NCBI GenBank assembly: GCA_009927565.1
Contig: RFMT01000409.1
Coordinates: 1 to 7,231, forward strand
Length of the DNA: 7,231 nt
DNA from: Acidimicrobiia bacterium
GTDB taxonomy: Bacteria > Actinomycetota > Acidimicrobiia > Acidimicrobiales > Ilumatobacteraceae
Reading direction: 5' to 3'
Each line of letters begins with the position of its first letter. Position 1 is the first letter of the stretch. The position numbers were made by a program, and so were the translations under genes. Of this stretch, positions 1-5,236 are shown in pieces. The notes below the pieces were generated by a model. That model was not told the origin of the DNA, made no database searches, and saw only the letters and a program-made list of their open reading frames with translations.

Positions 1-603
1 GCTGCGGGTGGGTTTCCGGGTGAACTCAACAACGGTTGGCGAGCAAAGAGCGTCGACTCATTTGACTGCGAGTATGGGTTCTCATGCATGGGCTATGAAC
101 TTTCTGGTGCTTGGGGCGCAAAAATGGCGATGCCGAGTCGCGAAGTGATTTCGTTTGTCGGTGATGGTTCATACATGATGATGAACAGCGACATATATAG
201 TTCTGTGCTTTATGGCCACAAGTTGATTGTGATTGTTTGCGACAACGGTGGATATGCGGTGATAAACAGATTGCAGGTCAACCAAGGCGGTGTGCCCTTC
301 AACAATCAAATCGTCGATTGTGACGTGCAGAATCTTGTTTACGTCGATTTTGCCAAGCATGCCGAATCAATGGGGGCAATTGCTGAAACTGTCGGTTCAA
401 TTGATGACTTAGAAGCTGCTTTCGTTCGCGCTCGTAAATCAGATCGCACTCACGTCATCGTGATCAAAACAAGTTCAAATGACTGGACTGAAGGAGGATC
501 ATTTTGGGAAGTCGGTGTGCCGACAACGAGTCATCGCAAAGAAGTGATCAAGGCAGGCGACGAAATGCGCGAAGGAAAAAAGAAACAGCGAATTGGCTGG
601 TAG
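1..603 (+). CDS. iolD: 3D-(3,5/4)-trihydroxycyclohexane-1,2-dione acylhydrolase (IolD), C-terminal part, 5' end outside window
   Basis: This is the last 200 residues of a protein whose family is usually somewhat over 600 aa. The reading frame is open from base 1, so the gene starts upstream of the window. IolD is a thiamine-diphosphate enzyme of myo-inositol catabolism that hydrolytically opens the ring of trihydroxycyclohexanedione to 5-deoxyglucuronate. The visible part is the C-terminal ThDP-binding domain. It begins with the family-typical GGFPGELN and CEYGFSCMGYE stretches (bases 7-105). The ThDP/Mg motif follows, with GDG at bases 160-168 and its closing Asp-Asn at 241-246, then GGYAVINRLQ. 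This order and wording separate IolD from acetolactate synthase and other ThDP paralogues. It ends in a normal TAG, and the next gene follows after 9 bp, which implies one operon. Two thirds of the protein is unseen, so its integrity cannot be judged. Confidence 0.93.
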   Translation, partial: AAGGFPGELNNGWRAKSVDSFDCEYGFSCMGYELSGAWGAKMAMPSREVISFVGDGSYMMMNSDIYSSVLYGHKLIVIVCDNGGYAVINRLQVNQGGVPFNNQIVDCDVQNLVYVDFAKHAESMGAIAETVGSIDDLEAAFVRARKSDRTHVIVIKTSSNDWTEGGSFWEVGVPTTSHRKEVIKAGDEMREGKKKQRIGW

Positions 604-612
604 ACGAAGTTT

Positions 613-1446
613 ATGAGCGAATCGACTGCGAGTTTTTCTAGCATGCACGGAAAAGTGTTGTTGTTGAGTGGTGCATCGCGCGGCGTCGGCGAGTGTGTGG
701 CTCGGCTGGCAGTAGAGCGGGGTGCTGCGGGCTTGGCTCTCGTTGGTCGTGATACCAAGACGGGTGAAGCGCTGGCAGGTGAATTAACGCGTCTTGGTAC
801 GAAGACGATTTTTATTGCGGCTGACCTTGCTGAACCAGACGAGCCAGCCCGAATTGTTGACATCGTCGATAAAACTTTTGGTGTCGTACACGGTTTGCTC
901 AATTCGGCAGCCGAGACATCGCGTGGCAGCGTCTGGAATACGACACCCGAAATGTTTGACACGATGATGTCTGTAAATGTTCGCGCACCGTTCATGTTGA
1001 TTCAGGGTTGCGCCAAAATCATGAAGCGTGAAGGTGTTGCTGGCGCAGTTGTCAATATCGGCAGCGTGACCGGCTATGGCGGTGACGTAAATCTAACGCA
1101 CTATGCGATATCTAAAGGTGCGTTGCACACATTGACCCGTAACTTCGCGTATTCGTTGATGCGAGACCGAATTCGTGTCAATTTATTAAACCCAGGTTGG
1201 ATGGATACGCCGACCGAAGATGCAACTCAGCGAAAATGGCACAACGCACAAGATGGCTGGCTGCAGAAAGCAGAAAGCGAACAGCCGCTCGGTCGATTGA
1301 TTAAGCCTGATGAACTTGCAAGAACGATTTTGTTTTTATTGTCGGACGAGTCGGGGCTGATGACGGGCGCAGTAATAGACTTTGATCAATCGGTGGTCGG
1401 CGCGGGCTCGCCATCTAAACCAAAAGTGGGAGAAGTCTGGCCGTGA
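613..1446 (+). CDS. SDR family oxidoreductase, probable NAD(P)-dependent dehydrogenase of the inositol cluster
   Basis: A 277-aa classical short-chain dehydrogenase/reductase with a single Rossmann domain, probably cytoplasmic. The glycine motif is GASRGVG (residues 20-26), preceded by three hydrophobic beta-strand residues. The acidic strand-end DLAE is at 71-74, N122 lies in VNVRAPF, and the catalytic set is S151 (NIGSVTGYGG), Y164 and K168 (YAISK). NPGWMDTP at 193-200 is the usual post-catalytic turn. The NNAG motif is replaced by NSAA (97-100), a mild departure. About 15 extra residues follow the usual C-terminal ending. The start is uncertain: ATG 613 and in-frame ATG 643 (Met11) are both possible and neither has a clear Shine-Dalgarno. 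Met11 would give a more typical distance to the glycine motif. It sits between iolD and iolG and overlaps iolG by 4 bp (GTGA). Oxidation or epimerisation of an inositol isomer or derivative is inferred from context. The exact substrate cannot be read from the sequence. Confidence 0.85.
   Translation: MSESTASFSSMHGKVLLLSGASRGVGECVARLAVERGAAGLALVGRDTKTGEALAGELTRLGTKTIFIAADLAEPDEPARIVDIVDKTFGVVHGLLNSAAETSRGSVWNTTPEMFDTMMSVNVRAPFMLIQGCAKIMKREGVAGAVVNIGSVTGYGGDVNLTHYAISKGALHTLTRNFAYSLMRDRIRVNLLNPGWMDTPTEDATQRKWHNAQDGWLQKAESEQPLGRLIKPDELARTILFLLSDESGLMTGAVIDFDQSVVGAGSPSKPKVGEVWP
1428..1432 (+). promoter_or_regulatory. Ribosome binding site for the GTG start of the iolG-like gene
   Basis: GGGAG ends 10 bases before GTG 1443, inside the end of the SDR gene. 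It supports the GTG start, which is needed to keep the N-terminal Rossmann strand and GCGRIG motif. The next ATG (Met20) falls after that motif. Confidence 0.55.
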
Positions 1447-2462
1447 GTAGCAACAAAAGTATTGGCATCGGCGTATTGGGATGTGGCCGCATCGGAGTAA
1501 TGCATGCCGAACTGATTGCTCAGCGTATTGAAGGCGCACATTTGGCGGGCGTATATGACGTTGTTAGTGACTCGGCACAAAAAGTAGCGACAAAGTTTGG
1601 ATGTCAGCATTTTTCTGACCCCGAGTCTTTGATGTCGTCGGCCGATGTAAATGCCATAGCGATTTGTACCTCGACTGACACACACGTTGAAGTGCTGATA
1701 ATGGCATCAAAATATAAAAAGCCAGTTTTTTGTGAAAAGCCGATCTCGCTTTCTTTGACCGAGACCGATCGCGCGCTGAAAGCGATTAGCGACAGCAAAA
1801 CTCCGCTGATGCTTGGTTTCAATCGACGCTATGACCCGACTCATAGGTCGGTGCGCGACAGTGTGGCCAATGGTTCGGTGGGCGATGTGCATGTTGCTCG
1901 AATTACTAGTCGCGACCCGGCGCCTCCTCCAGTTGCATATGCAAAAGTGTCTGGCGGCATTTTTGTTGATATGACGATTCATGATTTTGACATGGCCAGA
2001 TATGTCGTCGGTAGCGAAATTGTCTCGGTGTATGCGACTGGCGCGGTGCGCATTGTGCCCGAGTTCGCCGAAATCGGTGACTTAGACACTGTGGCGATCA
2101 TGTTGCAGCACGCCAATGGCGCGATCACGATGATCGATAACTCGCGCCAGGCTGTTTATGGTTACGACCAACGTGTAGAAGTCTTCGGGTCGAAAGGTTT
2201 GGTCGGCTCGGATAATCCGTTGATGACGAGCACGATTTCAAGAAACGAAAATGGTACGCAGTTGGCAAAGATGCCATATTTCTTTTTGGATCGATATATA
2301 CCTTCTTATATCGCCGAATGGAATGAATTTATCGGAGTAGCAACAGGCAAGATTCAACCCGTTGTCACGGGTGCCGATGGGCGAGCGTCGCTTGTGGCTG
2401 GGCTCGCCGCGTGGAAGTCTGTGCGTGAAGGTCGTGTTGTAAAGACGAGCGAAATCGTTTAA
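1443..2462 (+). CDS. iolG: Gfo/Idh/MocA family oxidoreductase, probable myo-inositol 2-dehydrogenase
   Basis: A 339-aa NAD(P)-dependent sugar/polyol dehydrogenase, the normal length for IolG. It would oxidise myo-inositol to 2-keto-myo-inositol (scyllo-inosose), the first step of the inositol pathway, in the cytoplasm. The N-terminal Rossmann domain carries GCGRIG at residues 13-18. FCEKPIS at 96-102 contains the catalytic-type lysine K99. The substrate-domain motif FVDMTIHDFDMARY (174-187) supplies the Asp and His (D176, H180) that correspond to the catalytic pair of Bacillus IolG. GYDQRVEVFGSKG (240-252) is the typical beta-sheet domain signature. Translation starts at GTG, overlapping the SDR stop as GTGA, so coupling is likely. 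The stop overlaps the stop of the opposing xylB gene. Substrate choice within this family (myo-, scyllo- or chiro-inositol) is not settled by motifs alone. The upstream iolD makes an inositol dehydrogenase the best call. Confidence 0.85.
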   Translation: MSSNKSIGIGVLGCGRIGVMHAELIAQRIEGAHLAGVYDVVSDSAQKVATKFGCQHFSDPESLMSSADVNAIAICTSTDTHVEVLIMASKYKKPVFCEKPISLSLTETDRALKAISDSKTPLMLGFNRRYDPTHRSVRDSVANGSVGDVHVARITSRDPAPPPVAYAKVSGGIFVDMTIHDFDMARYVVGSEIVSVYATGAVRIVPEFAEIGDLDTVAIMLQHANGAITMIDNSRQAVYGYDQRVEVFGSKGLVGSDNPLMTSTISRNENGTQLAKMPYFFLDRYIPSYIAEWNEFIGVATGKIQPVVTGADGRASLVAGLAAWKSVREGRVVKTSEIV

Positions 2463-2465
2463 ACG
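2456..2465. repeat. 10-bp palindrome containing both convergent stop codons
   Basis: CGTTTAAACG is a perfect palindrome. Read on either strand it gives GTT TAA, so both the iolG-like gene and xylB end in Val-stop and their TAA codons share two bases (2460-2461). There is no intergenic space here. The arms are too short and A/T-rich to act as an intrinsic terminator. Confidence 0.8.
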
Positions 2466-3883
2466 CCGAAGTTTTTAAATCTTGCGGCAGCAAATCTCTC
2501 GCGTGTTGCCGTACTTTGCCCAGCAGTTGCGATTGGTTGCGCGGCGACTTTTGATGATGCTTGCCAGGCGGGCCATTTGCCCGTGAGTGTCGCCGCCGCT
2601 TGACGAGCCGCGCCGAGAGCAACGATTTCTGGTTCGTTGAGCACATTGACCTCACGATTGATTAGGTCGGCAACGATTTGACAAACTGCTCGTGACTGCG
2701 AACCGCCACCAAGTAAAAAGATGCGACCGTTCGTTTTGACACCACATTTATTGATTGCTGCGAGTCCGTCTAATAAACCGCAAATGACACCTTCAATGGC
2801 GGCTCGTGCGAGATCGTTGCGAGAGTGATTGCCGTTTAATCCGACAACAGTTGCTCGCGCATTCGGAAGATTCGGCGTTCGCTCGCCGTCGAGATAGGGC
2901 AACAACACCAAGTCATTGGCGCCACATTCAGCACCGAGGGCCAGTTCGCCGAATTGCGGAAGATCGCAGTTGAGAACACTCGCGAACTTGTCAAAAACTT
3001 TTGTCGCGTTCAATGTGCACACGAGAGGCAAGTAGGCACCAGTTGCATCGGCGAAACCAGCGACTGCTGCAGATGGATCATTTGTCGGTGTGGCACTAAC
3101 CGCATAGACGGTGCCCGATGTGCCAAGAGAGATCGCGACGTCACCGGGTTTCAGGCCAATGCCGAGTGCGCCCGCCATGTTGTCGCCCGTACCGCAACCT
3201 ATGACTGCGTCTCGCCAAGTGCCAGTTTGTTCGAGTGGTGAAGCGACGCGTGGCAGTGCAGTAGACCAGTCACGTTTTGAGTCGATTATTTTAAGAACTT
3301 CGTTGTCGTATTCATTTGTTTTTGCTGACCAGTAGCCAGTGCCCGATGCGTCGCCACGATCGGTGGTTATCTCATTTGCTCCGCCACCTCGAAGTTGCCA
3401 CGACAAGTAATCGTGCGGAAGACAGACGCGAGTTGTTCGCGACCAGTTTTGTGGCTCGAGTCGTTTGATCCATGAGAGTTTGGTGACGGTAAAACTTGCG
3501 ACGGGCACGCTGCCAACGTGTTCTGCCCACCACGCTGCACCGCGTTGATCGACGCACCATTGTGCGTCTGGCGCTGATTGTGTGTCGTTCCAAAGTTTTG
3601 CATTGCGAACGACATTGTGTTCGCGGTCGAGTGTGACAAGGCCGTGCTGTTGGCCAGCAACTGAGATGGCGGCAAACTTGGTTTGCCGATTTTTGGCAGT
3701 CGCAATCTCGAGTGCGGTGTTGAACGCCTTAAACCACTCGTTTGGGTCGGTTTCGCTTATTGGTGCGGTGCCAGTTTCTGGGTGCGCGGCGCGACCAGTT
3801 GAAACTAATTCGCCCGAATCGAGGTCGCGGAGCTCTACTTTTGTTGACTGCGTTGATGAATCAACGCCGATAACAACCGGCAT
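2459..3883 (-). CDS. xylB: Xylulokinase
   Basis: A 474-aa FGGY-family carbohydrate kinase, normal in length for XylB. It phosphorylates D-xylulose with ATP to D-xylulose 5-phosphate, feeding the pentose phosphate pathway. The N-terminal domain opens with IGVDSSTQSTK (residues 5-15, D8 in the phosphate-binding loop) and contains VAGQQHG (75-81), the substrate-contact segment typical of xylulokinases. The C-terminal half has GTGDNMAGALG (231-241), with D234 matching the catalytic base Asp233 of E. coli XylB. It is followed by SLGTSG (252-257), LLPYLDGERTP (327-337) and the late ATP-binding LLGGGSQSR (390-398). The start lies 3 bp after the xylA stop without a clear Shine-Dalgarno, so it probably relies on reinitiation after XylA. 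The xylA context makes xylulose a far better substrate than glycerol or ribulose. Nothing looks broken. Confidence 0.95.
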   Translation of the reverse strand: MPVVIGVDSSTQSTKVELRDLDSGELVSTGRAAHPETGTAPISETDPNEWFKAFNTALEIATAKNRQTKFAAISVAGQQHGLVTLDREHNVVRNAKLWNDTQSAPDAQWCVDQRGAAWWAEHVGSVPVASFTVTKLSWIKRLEPQNWSRTTRVCLPHDYLSWQLRGGGANEITTDRGDASGTGYWSAKTNEYDNEVLKIIDSKRDWSTALPRVASPLEQTGTWRDAVIGCGTGDNMAGALGIGLKPGDVAISLGTSGTVYAVSATPTNDPSAAVAGFADATGAYLPLVCTLNATKVFDKFASVLNCDLPQFGELALGAECGANDLVLLPYLDGERTPNLPNARATVVGLNGNHSRNDLARAAIEGVICGLLDGLAAINKCGVKTNGRIFLLGGGSQSRAVCQIVADLINREVNVLNEPEIVALGAARQAAATLTGKWPAWQASSKVAAQPIATAGQSTATRERFAAARFKNFGV

Positions 3884-3886
3884 TTG

Positions 3887-5056
3887 TTATCTGACGCCGA
3901 GCAACAGTTCTGTGACGAGTTGGTCGAGACGCTCGTGTGCGTAACCACGTTCGCCGAGGGCTTTGACATCGAAAGTGCCGGTGCGCAAAGTGTGAAGAGC
4001 GTCGGCACCGTAACCGTCAGGTGATGTTGGCTCGGCGAGTCTGTCGAACATCGCTGCTTTGAGTGCAGCCTGAATTTCTTTGTCTTGCTTGAACTGACGC
4101 GACTTCTCAGCCAAGATCAAATAGGTGCGCATGCAGCCACGGGCGAAGTCCCAGACGCCTTCGGCATTTTCGGTGCGATAGGCGTGGGCGTCAAAGTGCA
4201 ACATGCCGTTCCATTTTGAATCTTCAAGGAGCTTGACGAGGTAGAACGCATCGCGGATGCCCTCGCTGCCGAATCTGAAGTCTTGGTCGAACTTGCCGAT
4301 GCGTTGTGCGTTGAGGTCGATGTGAAACAACTTGCCATGCCACAAAGTTTGTGCAACTGCATGCGTAAAGTTGAGGCCACTCATTGTCTCGTGAGCGAAC
4401 TCTGGGTTGAGACCGACCATTTCTGGCCATTGCAGTTCGTTGATGAATGCGATTGCGTGACCAACTGTCGGCAAGAACATGTCGCCGCGCGGCTCGTTTG
4501 GTTTTGGCTCAAGTGCGAACTTCAAGTCATAGCCACGGTCTTTGGCATATGCGCAACAGATGTTGACAGCCTCGGCGTAGCGATCAAGTGCCGTGCGAAC
4601 ATCTTTGGCTGCTTCGCACTCGAGACCCTCGCGACCGCCCCACATGACATAGACCTTGGCGCCGAGTGAGACACCCATGTCAATTGATTCCATTGTTTTT
4701 TTGATTGCGTAACGACGAACTGTCGGATCATTAGCGGTGAAGGCGCCCTCTTTGAACACGGGCTGACCGAAAAGGTTTGTAGTTGCCATCGGCACTTTGA
4801 TGCCGGTCTTGTCGAGTGCTTGACGAAAACGTTTGAGGGCTGTTTCGCGTTCGGCAGGTGTTGCACCGAATGGAACGAGATCGTCGTCGTGAAAGTTGAC
4901 GCCGTATGCGCCGAGTTCGGCGAGACGGTGAACTGATTCAACTGGGTCGAGCGCAGGGCGAGTTTCTAATCCGAATGGGTCGCGCCCCATGTTGCCAACG
5001 GTCCAAAGACCAAAGGTGAAGCGGTGTTCGGGTTTGGGTGTGTAAGCGTCAGACAT
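3887..5056 (-). CDS. xylA: Xylose isomerase, class I (actinobacterial type)
   Basis: A 389-aa TIM-barrel enzyme that interconverts D-xylose and D-xylulose (and D-glucose and D-fructose) using two divalent metals. Its length and wording match the short class I enzymes of Streptomyces. The active-site residues all appear, each two positions later than the Streptomyces numbering: W18, F28, H56 and D59 (FHDDD), F96, W139, E183 and K185 (EPKPNEPRG), E219 and H222, D247 (FHID), D257 and D259 (KFDQD), and D289 (HFD). The enzyme should therefore be active. Residues just after the last metal ligand read AHAYRTEN, whereas I recall FKPPRTED in Streptomyces. Only 3 bp separate it from xylB downstream. 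Its ATG has no Shine-Dalgarno and lies about where transcription would begin from a promoter at 5064-5093, so the mRNA may be leaderless. No XylR-type regulator is in view. Confidence 0.97.
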   Translation of the reverse strand: MSDAYTPKPEHRFTFGLWTVGNMGRDPFGLETRPALDPVESVHRLAELGAYGVNFHDDDLVPFGATPAERETALKRFRQALDKTGIKVPMATTNLFGQPVFKEGAFTANDPTVRRYAIKKTMESIDMGVSLGAKVYVMWGGREGLECEAAKDVRTALDRYAEAVNICCAYAKDRGYDLKFALEPKPNEPRGDMFLPTVGHAIAFINELQWPEMVGLNPEFAHETMSGLNFTHAVAQTLWHGKLFHIDLNAQRIGKFDQDFRFGSEGIRDAFYLVKLLEDSKWNGMLHFDAHAYRTENAEGVWDFARGCMRTYLILAEKSRQFKQDKEIQAALKAAMFDRLAEPTSPDGYGADALHTLRTGTFDVKALGERGYAHERLDQLVTELLLGVR

Positions 5057-5063
5057 GTTTGAA

Positions 5064-5093
5064 ATGCTAGTTCTAATTCGTATTGGCTCTCAA
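5064..5093 (-). promoter_or_regulatory. Candidate promoter for xylAB, leaderless arrangement
   Basis: On the minus strand a -35-like TTGAGA (5088-5093) and a -10-like TAGCAT (5064-5069, 4 of 6 consensus) are separated by 18 bases. The -10 ends 7 bases before the xylA ATG, so the predicted transcription start falls on or next to the start codon. This agrees with the absence of a Shine-Dalgarno before xylA. It was found by eye only. Confidence 0.4.
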
Positions 5094-5110
5094 TGCGGTT
5101 AGAGTAAACA
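5083..5110 (+). promoter_or_regulatory. Possible promoter for the tRNA-Asn transcript
   Basis: A -35-like TTGGCT (5083-5088, 4 of 6) is followed after 16 bases by a weak -10-like TAAACA (5105-5110). That would start transcription a few bases before the tRNA at 5123. TAGAGT at 5100-5105 is an alternative -10 with a poorer -35. Either choice overlaps the candidate xylA promoter on the other strand. A promoter must serve the tRNA, but its exact bases are uncertain. Confidence 0.25.
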
Positions 5111-5122
5111 AGCCTTTTACCT

Positions 5123-5198
5123 TCCGGGGTAGCTCAGTTGGCAGAGCAACGGACTGTTAATCCGTGTGTCGTGGGTTCGACCCCCACCCCCGGAGCCA
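5123..5198 (+). tRNA. tRNA-Asn (anticodon GTT), CCA encoded
   Basis: A full cloverleaf folds by hand. The acceptor stem TCCGGGG (5123-5129) pairs perfectly with 5188-5194. The D stem GCTC/GAGC is at 5132-5135 and 5144-5147. The anticodon stem ACGGA/TCCGT (5149-5153, 5161-5165) encloses loop CTGTTAA, with anticodon GTT at 5156-5158. The T stem GTGGG/CCCAC (5171-5175, 5183-5187) has loop TTCGACC. The discriminator is G5195, followed by a genome-encoded CCA (5196-5198). GTT reads the Asn codons AAC and AAU. The next coding start is only 38 bp downstream, with no hairpin terminator in between. Confidence 0.98.
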
Positions 5199-5227
5199 AA
5201 TTTGAGTTTTAGTCGGGGCAATTTTCT

Positions 5228-5232
5228 GGAGG
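5228..5232 (+). promoter_or_regulatory. Shine-Dalgarno of the amine oxidase gene
   Basis: GGAGG ends 4 bases before ATG 5237. The core is perfect, though the spacing is slightly short. It fixes the start at 5237 and shows that this gene is not read from a leaderless transcript. Confidence 0.75.
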
Positions 5233-5236
5233 CGAG

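Noticed and set aside
531..995. 154-codon open frame on the minus strand
   Set aside because: It overlaps the iolD end and the SDR Rossmann region on the opposite strand. It has no motif, and the sense genes explain the sequence.
3582..3944. 120-codon open frame on the plus strand
   Set aside because: It is antisense to the strongly conserved xylB start and xylA end, and its Ser/Arg-rich translation has no domain signature.
5087..5104. Imperfect inverted repeat CTCTCAA / TTAGAG as a xylose operator
   Set aside because: It has only about six paired bases with a bulge, and such pairs are expected by chance. No regulator gene is nearby to support it.
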